Assembly (NCBI GenBank): GCA_040772905.1
Contig: JAXGXJ010000004.1
Location: 310,001 to 374,000 of the forward strand
DNA from: JAXGXJ01 sp040772905
Lineage (GTDB): Bacteria > Actinomycetota > Thermoleophilia > RBG-16-64-13
Reading direction: 5' to 3'
DNA: 64,000 bases
Shown here: piece by piece, positions 44,676 to 56,611 of the stretch
Numbering within the stretch: position 1 is the first letter of the stretch
Layout: each line of letters begins with the position of its first letter
The notes under the pieces: generated by a model
What the model was told of the DNA's origin: nothing
What the model saw: only the letters and a program-made list of their open reading frames with translations
Database searches by the model: none
Program-made: the position numbers and the translations under genes

Positions 44676-45499
44676 AGGGCCTCCTCCAGATCGAGCTCTT
44701 CCTCCCAGCAGCGCAACCTGTCGAGAGCACGGTGCGACATGAGGTCGAACTGCAGCGGCGTGATGGAGATATAGCCTTCGGCCACCGCCTCGAAGTCCGA
44801 CCCCTCCTGCAGGTGGTAGCTCAAGTCGTCGTTGTAGATGCGGTAACTCCGCCGGCTGCCTTGGCCTGCGTGGTACTGCACCTTGTCGCCGTAGATGCGC
44901 TTGCCCAGCACGGTCATGCGGGCCCCGCGCATCTGGGCCCAGGGACGATCGGGACAGTTGACGTTCAGCAGCGTCTTCTCGGGGAAGCCTTCGCGCACGA
45001 TCTTCTCCACAAGGTGGCGCGCGAAGCGCGCCGGGACATCAAGGTCGTAGTCAGGATGATAGCCGTGTGCCGACAGAGCGATGGCCGGGATCTCCAGCAT
45101 GATGCCCTCCAGCGCGGCCGCCACCGTTCCCGAGTAGGTGATGTCGTCGCCCAGGTTCTCACCCAGGTTGATCCCCGAGACGATGAGATCGGGCGCCCGC
45201 TCCAGCAAGCCCAAAGCCGCCATGCGCACACAATCCACCGGAGTGCCGTCGGTGCTGAAGGCGAGGCTCCCGTCGGGCAGTTCGACTTCCTCCACCCACA
45301 GCGGTGAATGCATGGTGATACTGCGGGCTGCGCCGGAGCGGTTCTGGTCGGGCGCGACGATGCGCACATCTCCCACAGGATCGAGCGCGGCCTTGAGCGC
45401 CATGAGCCCCGGGGAATGGACCCCATCATCGTTGGTGAGCACGATGAGCGTCCGCCCGGTCGCAAAACGGACGAGGGGAAAGTCCCTCTCAGTAGTCAC
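44672..45499 (-). CDS. surE: 5'/3'-nucleotidase SurE
   Basis: 275 residues. The N-terminal LIVLTNDDGVHSPGLMALKA contains the metal-binding DD motif; VAPDQNRSGAARSITMH and LVVSGINLGENLGDDITYSG-like blocks complete the active site. SurE removes phosphate from nucleoside monophosphates and supports stationary-phase and stress survival. Located 12 bp downstream of fmdB. Confidence 0.94.
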   Translation of the reverse strand: MTTERDFPLVRFATGRTLIVLTNDDGVHSPGLMALKAALDPVGDVRIVAPDQNRSGAARSITMHSPLWVEEVELPDGSLAFSTDGTPVDCVRMAALGLLERAPDLIVSGINLGENLGDDITYSGTVAAALEGIMLEIPAIALSAHGYHPDYDLDVPARFARHLVEKIVREGFPEKTLLNVNCPDRPWAQMRGARMTVLGKRIYGDKVQYHAGQGSRRSYRIYNDDLSYHLQEGSDFEAVAEGYISITPLQFDLMSHRALDRLRCWEEELDLEEAL

Positions 45500-45511
45500 G
45501 GAGGCGGAAGG

Positions 45512-45859
45512 TCAGTCGGTCTTGGTCGCGGAAGAAGCGGCGGCTGCAACGCTGCCCGACTTCTCGGCAGGCTTCTCCGCCGTAGCGGTGGCGCTTGCTG
45601 AAGACGATGTGCAAGCGCTCGACGCGCTCTCTGCGGACGATCCGTTCCCGCTCGACCCGGTACTCACTGAGCTCTTGGTGTTTTTGCCATAGTCGGTGCT
45701 GTAGAAACCGCTGCCCTTGAAGTGGATGGCCACAGGGAAGAGCAGACGCTTGACGGCCTGACCGCACACTTCGCACTCGGTGATGGGGTCGTCGGACATA
45801 CGCTGGAAGCGCTCGAACTGATGTTCGCATGAGACGCAACGGTATTCGTAGGTTGGCAC
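45512..45859 (-). CDS. FmdB-family zinc-ribbon protein
   Basis: 115 residues from GTG 45859, which has AGGAGG eight bases upstream. PTYEYRCVSCEHQFERFQRM and CEVCGQAVKRLLFP form the CX2C-X-CX2C zinc ribbon, and FKGSGFYSTDYGK is the usual end of the FmdB domain. A low-complexity Ser/Ala/Thr tail of about 45 residues follows. FmdB proteins are thought to be small regulators; the targets are unknown. First gene after the CIRCE-flanked promoter. Confidence 0.88.
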   Translation of the reverse strand: MPTYEYRCVSCEHQFERFQRMSDDPITECEVCGQAVKRLLFPVAIHFKGSGFYSTDYGKNTKSSVSTGSSGNGSSAESASSACTSSSASATATAEKPAEKSGSVAAAASSATKTD

Positions 45860-45892
45860 TGCAACGACCTCCTGATTCCTTGCACGAGACCC

Positions 45893-45922
45893 AGTATAGC
45901 GGATTACAGTGACAACGTGCAA
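45893..45922 (-). promoter_or_regulatory. Promoter of fmdB-surE-HAD-ligA
   Basis: Minus strand: TTGCAC (45917-45922), 18-bp spacer, TATACT (45893-45898), about 35 bp before the fmdB GTG. Confidence 0.65.
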
Positions 45923-45928
45923 AGAAAT

Positions 45929-45955
45929 CTGGCACTCTCCGCCCTAGAGTGCCAA
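45929..45955. promoter_or_regulatory. CIRCE-like element (HrcA operator)
   Basis: CTGGCACTC, nine bases, GAGTGCCAA. The CIRCE consensus is TTAGCACTC-N9-GAGTGCTAA, so spacing is exact and 15 of 18 arm bases agree. It lies six bases upstream of the -35 of the fmdB promoter and past the end of the hspR operon. An alternative reading is a terminator stem for that operon, because a T-containing run (GATTTCTTT) follows on the minus strand. Confidence 0.65.
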
Positions 45956-45996
45956 AACGTCGCCCATGGGTCGCATACACTCGAGGTCGCTCAAGG

Positions 45997-46533
45997 TCAG
46001 CGGTTGCGCGACCAAGCCAGGAAGGCGGCGAAGGCCATGATCACCCAGTTGATGATGCCGCGGCCCGAGAAGGTGAACACCACGGCGTCCCAGGTGACCC
46101 CGAAACTGAGCAACGCCGCGAACAGCGGTGGGATGATGAAGGCCCACAGCGTCGCCACGGCGGCCACGATGCCGGTGCTCGTCCCCCGATACCGCCCGCT
46201 CGCGCGGGATACCGCTTCACCGATAAGGTAGCCGATACCGGCCGCGACGAAGAAGAATAGGAAGAAGAAGCCGATGGCGCCCAGGATGAAGTAGTAAGCG
46301 AAACCGATGGCCGTCCCCGCGCCCAAGCCGGCGGCCACTGCCCGCAGAAGGCGGCCGCTCTTGAGCGTCACTCGGGAACTGCGGGGCATCCGCGCGCACT
46401 CAGCGCACTTGATGCCCACCGCGGAATAGACCATGCAGTCGGGACAGAGCGGCTTTCCGCAGGCGCTGCAGCGGACCAGTGTGAGGCGACCGGGATGGTT
46501 GGCGCAGCTCTGTTCTTGGACTTCCTCGCTCAA
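45997..46533 (-). CDS. Zinc-ribbon (B-box-like) membrane protein
   Basis: 178 residues from ATG 46533, ATGA overlap with hspR. CANHPGRLTLVRCSACGKPL and CPDCMVYSAVGIKCAECAR form a B-box-like zinc motif in the first 50 residues. Then about four hydrophobic segments (LLRAVAAGLGAGTAIGFAYY, FFFLFFFVAAGIGYLIGEA and two later). Such proteins occur widely in Actinobacteria; function unknown. It probably rides on the dnaK operon. Confidence 0.8.
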   Translation of the reverse strand: MSEEVQEQSCANHPGRLTLVRCSACGKPLCPDCMVYSAVGIKCAECARMPRSSRVTLKSGRLLRAVAAGLGAGTAIGFAYYFILGAIGFFFLFFFVAAGIGYLIGEAVSRASGRYRGTSTGIVAAVATLWAFIIPPLFAALLSFGVTWDAVVFTFSGRGIINWVIMAFAAFLAWSRNR

Positions 46534-46949
46534 GGCCTGCCGCGCCTCTTCTCGGTCACCACGATGACCTCACCGGGGCGCGACAGAGGCACGAGCTCCT
46601 TGCGGTAGCTGCGGTGGACCGACTCGAGTTCCTGACGAGCCTGCTCGGCCAGCCGCTCCATATCGGCGCGCAGTTGCTCCACCCGCCGCTCCATGGCGGC
46701 CAGTTTCTCCTCCATCTCCAGCACGCGTTCCACGCCGGCCAGATTGAGGCCGCACTCCGACACCAGCTGCTGGATGCGACGCAACCGCTCCACGTCCTCC
46801 ATCGAATACAGGCGGGTGCTCTTGGAAGAGCGTCTGGGTTGGATGAGGCCCCGGCGCTCATACATGCGCAGGGTCTGCGGGTGCATCTCGGCCAGCTCCG
46901 CAGCCACGGAGATCATGAACACGGGTCTGAGTCTGTCGTCCAGGTCCAT
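46530..46949 (-). CDS. hspR: Heat-shock repressor HspR (MerR family)
   Basis: 139 residues. PVFMISVAAELAEMHPQTLR, MYERRGLIQPRRSSKSTRLY and EDVERLRRIQQL form the MerR-type winged helix; a coiled coil (about 80-115) and a C-terminal basic segment follow. HspR represses dnaK, clpB and related operons at HAIR sites and uses DnaK as co-repressor in actinobacteria. Encoded downstream of dnaJ, so it autoregulates through the dnaK promoter. Confidence 0.93.
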   Translation of the reverse strand: MDLDDRLRPVFMISVAAELAEMHPQTLRMYERRGLIQPRRSSKSTRLYSMEDVERLRRIQQLVSECGLNLAGVERVLEMEEKLAAMERRVEQLRADMERLAEQARQELESVHRSYRKELVPLSRPGEVIVVTEKRRGRP

Positions 46950-46981
46950 AGCGTGCCTCGTGTCTCTAGCGTCCGGTCATG

Positions 46982-48106
46982 CTAGGCCGACCAGCCCTCG
47001 CGACCGGCCCTGGGGTCGTCTTTCCGCAGAGCGGCGAACTTCTTGAGCAGATCCTTCTCTTCGCCTTTCAGATCATCGGGGATGATCACCTTGATGCGCG
47101 CGATGAGGTCGCCCTTGCTGGAGGACCCCAGCCGCGGGGCGCCCTTGCCTTTGAGCTTCAGCAGCCTACCGGTCTGCGTCCCAGCTGGGACTTTGAGATT
47201 CACGTGGCCGTCAGGAGTGGGGACGCGCACCGTGGCCCCCAAGGCGGCCTCGACCATGGTCACCGGCACCTCGATCTGCAGATCGGCCCCCCTCCGCTCA
47301 AAGAGAGGGCTCTCGTCCACGTGAGCGATAACGTACAGATCGCCGGGCTCACCCCCGCGCACACCGGGCTCACCCTTGCCCCGCAGACGGATCTTCGTGC
47401 CGTCTTTCACGCCCGCGGGCAGCGGTACGGTGAACTTCTTGAGGGCATGGGTGGTGCCGCTCCCCGAACAGGTCGGGCAGGGATGCTCGATCACGCTGCC
47501 GCTCCCTCCGCAGCGCGGGCAGGGTTGGTTCAACGAGAAGAACCCCTGGCTCTGGCTCACCACCCCACGGCCGCGGCACTGCGGACACGTCGTCGGGCTG
47601 GTGCCCGGTGCAGCCCCGCTGCCGCCACAGGTCTTGCACGACACGTTTTGGGGCACACTGATCTTGGTCGTGACGCCCTTGAGGGCATCGTCGAACGACA
47701 GACGCACGCTCACACTCTTGTCTTCACCGCGCTGAGGCCGCGCCTTGCCCCGTCCACCGAAACCGCCGAAGCTCTGCCCCCCTCCGAAGAGGTTGCCGAA
47801 GAGATCGGCCCAGTCGCCGCCCATGGGTTGGCCGCCCTGGTAGCCTCGGAAGCCACCGGCGCCGGATTGCGGCCCTTGGCCGAAGAAGCTTGGGCCGGCG
47901 TCATATTGTGTGCGCTTCTCGGGGTCGGACAGCGTCTCGTAGGCACTCGATACTTCTTTGAACTTCTCCTCGGCTTTGGGGTCGTTCGGGTTGGCATCAG
48001 GATGGTATTGGCGTGCCAGCTTGCGATACGCCTTCTTGATCTCGTCCTGCGTGGCGGTCTTCTTGACCCCTAGGACTTCGTAGTAGTCTCGAGTGCTCGC
48101 GGCCAT
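46982..48106 (-). CDS. dnaJ: Chaperone DnaJ
   Basis: 374 residues. J domain (DYYEVLGVKKTATQDEIKKA; HPD motif in YHPDANP), a Gly/Phe-rich region (GGGQSFGGFGGRG), and four zinc-binding CXXCXGXG repeats (CKTCGGSG, CPQCRGRG, CPRCGGSG, CPTCSGSG). It delivers substrates to DnaK and stimulates its ATPase. Starts 27 bp after the grpE stop. Confidence 0.96.
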   Translation of the reverse strand: MAASTRDYYEVLGVKKTATQDEIKKAYRKLARQYHPDANPNDPKAEEKFKEVSSAYETLSDPEKRTQYDAGPSFFGQGPQSGAGGFRGYQGGQPMGGDWADLFGNLFGGGQSFGGFGGRGKARPQRGEDKSVSVRLSFDDALKGVTTKISVPQNVSCKTCGGSGAAPGTSPTTCPQCRGRGVVSQSQGFFSLNQPCPRCGGSGSVIEHPCPTCSGSGTTHALKKFTVPLPAGVKDGTKIRLRGKGEPGVRGGEPGDLYVIAHVDESPLFERRGADLQIEVPVTMVEAALGATVRVPTPDGHVNLKVPAGTQTGRLLKLKGKGAPRLGSSSKGDLIARIKVIIPDDLKGEEKDLLKKFAALRKDDPRAGREGWSA

Positions 48107-48133
48107 GATGCCTCGCTCTTCTTCCGTCCGTCC

Positions 48134-48769
48134 TTACGCTGTCTGCGGTCCCGAGGATACCGCCACCCGAGCCGGTCTCAACACCCGCTCACCTTGCCGG
48201 TAACCTTTCTGCAGCACGGCGGTGACCACTCCTTCTTCCTTGTCGGAGGGCTGCATGAGCATGGCGTCATGCATGAGAGGGTCGAAGGTGGAATCCACGC
48301 CTTTGATCTCCTCCACGCCCACTCGTTTCAGGAGATCGACGAACATATCCTTGGTGAGACGCACCCCACCCAAGACCTTGCTCTCGTCGTGATGTTCTGC
48401 TGCGTCGAGAGCCCGCTCCAGATTGTCGAGCACCGGGAGCAGATCGTGCAGCAACTCACCCTGCGCCCGCTCGCGCGACTCCACCAGCTCGCGGGCCGAA
48501 CGTCTGCGGAAGTTCTCGAACTCGGCGCGAAGACGCAGAAGAGCGTCGCTCAGTTCGTCACGCTCCGCGGTCAACTGCGCGAGAATCGCGCCCGTCGCGC
48601 CCTCTGCCCCGGGGCCGGCCGGCGTTCCGGGCTCCTCGACGGGTGGGAAACCGGCAGCCCCTTCGGGCGCCCCGGACGTCACCTGCGGCTCCTCCGCGCT
48701 CTCCGCCGCTCCCACGGCCGCATCCGCGGCGCCGTGGTTGTTGATGGGGATCTTTCTCTTCGTCGACAT
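48134..48769 (-). CDS. grpE: Nucleotide exchange factor GrpE
   Basis: 211 residues. A charged and Ala/Pro/Gly-rich N-terminus (about 60 residues) precedes the long helical dimer region (ERDELSDALLRLRAEFENFR) and the beta domain GVEEIKGVDSTFDPLMHDAM. It drives ADP release from DnaK. The N-terminus is longer than in most GrpE proteins. A strong hairpin lies 23 bp upstream of its start. Confidence 0.93.
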   Translation of the reverse strand: MSTKRKIPINNHGAADAAVGAAESAEEPQVTSGAPEGAAGFPPVEEPGTPAGPGAEGATGAILAQLTAERDELSDALLRLRAEFENFRRRSARELVESRERAQGELLHDLLPVLDNLERALDAAEHHDESKVLGGVRLTKDMFVDLLKRVGVEEIKGVDSTFDPLMHDAMLMQPSDKEEGVVTAVLQKGYRQGERVLRPARVAVSSGPQTA

Positions 48770-48791
48770 GCTCAGTCTCTCGTTCTTGTAG

Positions 48792-48817
48792 GGGCGGCGG
48801 CCCTTCGGCCGCCGCCC
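48792..48817. repeat. 11-bp perfect GC hairpin between hsp20 and grpE
   Basis: Arms 48792-48802 and 48807-48817 with a tetraloop and no U-tract. It may attenuate or process the dnaK-hsp20-grpE-dnaJ transcript. Confidence 0.55.
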
Positions 48818-48847
48818 GCGTCAGCACACGTACCGTCCCGCATCCTC

Positions 48848-49342
48848 CTAGGACTCGGTCTCCTTGGCGCTCTCGGTGACCGCAGCCTCCACAGTCTTGG
48901 GCTCGCTCCCACCGATCGTGACAGCGATCTTCTTGGGCCGGGCCACCTCGGCTTTGGGCACGGCCACCTCGAGCACACCATTGTCGTACTTGGCTTCGAT
49001 CTTGTTCTCGTCCACCGTCTGCGGAAGGGCGATGGACCGGCTGAAGGAACCATAGCGCCGCTCTATGCGGTAGTACTTGTCTTCCTTCACTTCCTCTTCG
49101 AAGCGCCTCTCGCCACTTACCGTGAGCACATTATCCTGTACTTCGATGTTGATGTCCTTGGGGTCCATGCCCGCCAGCTCAGCCTTGAGCTTGATGGCGT
49201 CATCCGTCTCGATCACGTCGATGGACGGAGTCCACGACTGGCGCTCGGCCACATCGCCACCACCCACACGGGAGAACAGGCGGTTGACCTCGCTCTGCAG
49301 CGCCGTCAGCTCACGGAACGGGTCCCATCTTACGACTGCCAT
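48848..49342 (-). CDS. Small heat-shock protein (Hsp20, alpha-crystallin domain)
   Basis: 164 residues. RWDPFRELTALQSEVNRLFS at the N-terminus; alpha-crystallin domain with DAIKLKAELAGMDPKDINIE and the end motif KYDNGVLEVAVPKAE. It is an ATP-independent holdase. It lies between dnaK and grpE, 14 bp after the dnaK stop. In most actinobacteria dnaK and grpE are adjacent, so this is an insertion that puts the holdase under the dnaK promoter. Confidence 0.93.
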   Translation of the reverse strand: MAVVRWDPFRELTALQSEVNRLFSRVGGGDVAERQSWTPSIDVIETDDAIKLKAELAGMDPKDINIEVQDNVLTVSGERRFEEEVKEDKYYRIERRYGSFSRSIALPQTVDENKIEAKYDNGVLEVAVPKAEVARPKKIAVTIGGSEPKTVEAAVTESAKETES

Positions 49343-49356
49343 CTCGATCTACCTCC

Positions 49357-51261
<1,905 letters not shown>

Positions 51262-51307
51262 TACATTTCCTCCGCGTTCGGTACTCGTGCGTTATTAGCC
51301 TGATGGC

Positions 51308-51337
51308 ATTATAAAATCTGAGTCGGTTTGTGTCAAG
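51308..51337 (-). promoter_or_regulatory. dnaK promoter with HAIR-like HspR operator
   Basis: Minus strand: TTGACA (51331-51336), 17-bp spacer, TATAAT (51308-51313), a perfect consensus. Overlapping it (51317-51337) is CTTGACA-N7-ACTCAGA; the HspR HAIR consensus is CTTGAGT-N7-ACTCAAG. Spacing is exact and 10 of 14 bases match. HspR from 46530-46949 is the expected ligand. Confidence 0.75.
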
Positions 51338-51482
51338 TGCTTCAGAAGAGCCGTTGCCTGTGATGTCCCACACCGACTGCGCCGGTCCGCGGCGAGGCCC
51401 GGCATGAGACATGGCAGGCGGGAACCGGTCGGCTCCCTTGCGAGTCAGGCATTCGTAGCGGTCAGATGTCGTGACGGTCGAC

Positions 51483-51488
51483 TATACT
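51483..51488 (+). promoter_or_regulatory. Putative -10 element of the PBP gene
   Basis: TATACT about 50 bp upstream of ATG 51537; I could not identify a good -35. It argues against the upstream in-frame GTG at 51471 as start. Confidence 0.4.
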
Positions 51489-51536
51489 TACGATGTATCA
51501 CCGGCGGGGAGACGCCTGCATGGCGAGCGTACGCAC

Positions 51537-53696
51537 ATGAGGACAAGCCGAAAGACGAGAAGCGCACGGAAGCGGAGGGTGCAGACGGCGCGCCGGCGCC
51601 GCTGGATCATCCTGCTGGCCGTGCTGGTGGCCATCCCCGTCATCACCTTGGGCATCCTTGCCGGTCTCTTCAGCATGGGGCTGCGCACGGTCGCCGCAGT
51701 GGAGGAAGACATCCCCTCTCTGGAAGACCAGCGCTCGGTATCTCTGGCTCAGACCTCAGCCATCTACGCCGCCGACGGCACCTTGCTCGCCTATCTTCAT
51801 GGAGTGGAGAACCGCACGGTCATCGGCGGCAAGGAGATCCCGGACAGCATCAAACACGCCATCGTCGCTGTGGAGGATGAGCGCTTCTACCAGCACAGCG
51901 GCGTCGACATGGAGGGCTTTGGGCGTGCGCTGGTGACCAACCTGCGCTCCAATTCGGTGGAGGAGGGCTTCTCCACTATCACCATGCAGCTCGTGGGCAA
52001 CATGTACCTGGACCGCACCGATATCTCGCTGGAACGCAAGTTCAACGAGATGGCTCTTGCCTGGCAGTTCGAGAGGAAGTACTCCAAGAACGAGATCTTG
52101 GAGATGTATTTGAACACCATTTACTTCGGCGCGAACGCGTACGGCGTCGAGGCGGCCGCACGCACCTACTTCGACAAAGAGCCCATGGAGCTCACCATCG
52201 CGGAATCAGCACTGCTGGCCGGCCTTCCCCAGGCGCCCACCGCCTACAACCCGCGCCGCAATCCCACGAGGGCCCTGGAGCGCCGCGACTCCATCATCCT
52301 CAAGATGTATCAGCAGGGGTTCATCACCCAAGACGAGGCACGTGAAGCCTGGAACGCCGACTTGGACCTCGCGCCGGTGTCGCCGTACTCGAAGGTGAAG
52401 GAGCCATACGTCGTGGCCTTCGTGCGCAAGCAACTCATCGACATGTACGGTGAGGACATGGTCTTCAAGGGCGGCCTGCGGGTGGAGACCACCATCAACC
52501 CGGCCTACCAGAGACTGGCTGAGAAGGCCATCTCGACTACACTCGACCGTGAGGGAGACCCCTCCGCCGCGCTGGTGAGCATCGACGTGAAGACCGGCTA
52601 CATCCGGGCCATGGTGGGCAGCACCGACTATGAGGACTCCAAGTTCAACCTGGCCGCCCAGGGGCGCCGACAACCGGGCTCCGCCTTCAAGACCTTCGTC
52701 CTGGCCGCCGCCATCGAAGCGGGCATGGACCCCTATGACACCTACTACCAGTCGCAGCCGCTCTCCATCATGCTCCCGGGCAACACCAAGCCTTGGAACG
52801 TCAAGACCTACGGCGGCAACTACTACGGCACCTCCGACGTAGCTACGGCGACTCTGCGAAGCGACAACACGGTCTACGCGCAGATGATCCTGGACCTCGG
52901 TCCGGAACTGGTGGTGGATATCGCCAAGCGCATGGGTATCACCTCGGAGCTCAACCCCTACCCGGCCATCGCCCTGGGAGGGCTCACCTGGGGCGTGTCG
53001 CCTCTTGAGATGGCCTCCGCCTACGCCACATTGGCCAACCAGGGAGAGTACATCGTGCCGACCATCATCCTGCGGGTGAAGGACGCCGACGGCAACGTGC
53101 TGTGGGAGGCCAATCCCAAACGCACCCAAGCCATCACCCAGGGCGTGGCCTACGAGGTGACCCGCATCCTGCAGCGCAACATCTGGAGTGGCACGGGCAC
53201 CCGGGCCGACATCGACCGGCCCGCCGCCGGCAAGACCGGTACCGCCCAGGAGTACTACGACGCTTGGTTCTGCGGCTACACGCCCCATCTCTCCACCGCG
53301 GTCTGGATGGGCTACCCGCAGGCGCAGATCGAAATGGACAACGTGCACGGCATCCGCGTCACCGGCGGTAGCTTCCCGGCCGAGATGTGGCACAAGTTCA
53401 TGTACGACGCTGATCGCGACTACGAAGAGGTCGAGTTCCCCGAACCCGACGTACCGGCCAAGTTCGATCCGTTCATCCACAGCGAATACGCGGTGCCGCC
53501 CACGTCGAGCACCACCTCTTCGACGACCACCACCACGCTCCCGACCACCGAGCCGCCCGTGACGGAGCCCCCGGTGACGGCCACCACCGCTCCACCCACG
53601 ACCCGGCCGCCGACCACGAGTCCGCCCACGACGGCTCCGCCGACCACGAGTCCGCCGACCACGAGTCCGCCCAACACGGGGACCACCGAGTTCTGA
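51537..53696 (+). CDS. Class A penicillin-binding protein 1A (transglycosylase/transpeptidase)
   Basis: 719 residues from ATG 51537. Basic N-terminus, one membrane anchor (about 23-46), then a family 51 glycosyltransferase (catalytic Glu113 in VEDERFYQHSGVD; FSTITMQLVGNMY) and a transpeptidase with Ser382 in GSAFK, SDN, and KTG at 566. It polymerises and crosslinks peptidoglycan outside the membrane. The last 85 residues are a Thr/Pro/Ser tail with near-exact 15-bp repeats (PPTTSPPTTAPPTTS). It transcribes away from dnaK. Confidence 0.95.
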   Translation: MRTSRKTRSARKRRVQTARRRRWIILLAVLVAIPVITLGILAGLFSMGLRTVAAVEEDIPSLEDQRSVSLAQTSAIYAADGTLLAYLHGVENRTVIGGKEIPDSIKHAIVAVEDERFYQHSGVDMEGFGRALVTNLRSNSVEEGFSTITMQLVGNMYLDRTDISLERKFNEMALAWQFERKYSKNEILEMYLNTIYFGANAYGVEAAARTYFDKEPMELTIAESALLAGLPQAPTAYNPRRNPTRALERRDSIILKMYQQGFITQDEAREAWNADLDLAPVSPYSKVKEPYVVAFVRKQLIDMYGEDMVFKGGLRVETTINPAYQRLAEKAISTTLDREGDPSAALVSIDVKTGYIRAMVGSTDYEDSKFNLAAQGRRQPGSAFKTFVLAAAIEAGMDPYDTYYQSQPLSIMLPGNTKPWNVKTYGGNYYGTSDVATATLRSDNTVYAQMILDLGPELVVDIAKRMGITSELNPYPAIALGGLTWGVSPLEMASAYATLANQGEYIVPTIILRVKDADGNVLWEANPKRTQAITQGVAYEVTRILQRNIWSGTGTRADIDRPAAGKTGTAQEYYDAWFCGYTPHLSTAVWMGYPQAQIEMDNVHGIRVTGGSFPAEMWHKFMYDADRDYEEVEFPEPDVPAKFDPFIHSEYAVPPTSSTTSSTTTTTLPTTEPPVTEPPVTATTAPPTTRPPTTSPPTTAPPTTSPPTTSPPNTGTTEF

Positions 53697-53699
53697 CAA

Positions 53700-53738
53700 G
53701 ACCCGCCGCGGCCACCGGCCGCGGCGGGTCTTTCTTCT
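53700..53738 (+). terminator. Rho-independent terminator of the PBP gene
   Basis: A 14-bp perfect GC stem (53700-53713 with 53717-53730), 3-base loop, then TTTCTTCT. It follows the PBP stop by 3 bp. Confidence 0.92.
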
Positions 53739-53765
53739 ACGCCTGCCGCATCACGCTCACACCCC

Positions 53766-53795
53766 TTGACATATATGAGTCACCTCATATAAGAT
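53766..53795 (+). promoter_or_regulatory. clpB promoter with spacer inverted repeat
   Basis: TTGACA (53766-53771), 18-bp spacer, TAAGAT (53790-53795). The spacer holds a perfect inverted repeat, TATATGAG-TCAC-CTCATATA (53772-53791). It is neither CIRCE nor HAIR in sequence or spacing. Transcription would begin near 53802, about 75 bp before the ATG. Confidence 0.75.
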
Positions 53796-53876
53796 TTTAT
53801 GCGTCGCAGAATATTATGAACATAGAAACTCACTGTCCTTACGCAGCAGCGGCCGGGACGAGGAGCACTGATACCT

Positions 53877-56501
<2,625 letters not shown>

Positions 56502-56515
56502 CACGTGACGCCATG

Positions 56516-56582
56516 ACGGGAGCCTCTCCTGGGCGGGCCGGCCCGCTTGAGCGGTCTCACAGGCCCGCGGAGAGGCTCCCGT
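56516..56582. terminator. Long-loop inverted repeat between convergent clpB and acyl-CoA dehydrogenase
   Basis: Perfect 14-bp arms (56516-56529 and 56569-56582) enclose 39 bases that themselves contain a GCGGGCC/GGCCCGC stem. It fits a bidirectional terminator for the convergent genes. Confidence 0.6.
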
Positions 56583-56611
56583 GTCGATCTGTCCTCGCCG
56601 CCGATACGAAG

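Noticed and set aside
53480..53690. Short tandem DNA repeats in the PBP gene, considered as a CRISPR or mobile repeat
   Set aside because: They are in-frame 15-bp repeats encoding a Thr/Pro-rich tail, with no spacers.
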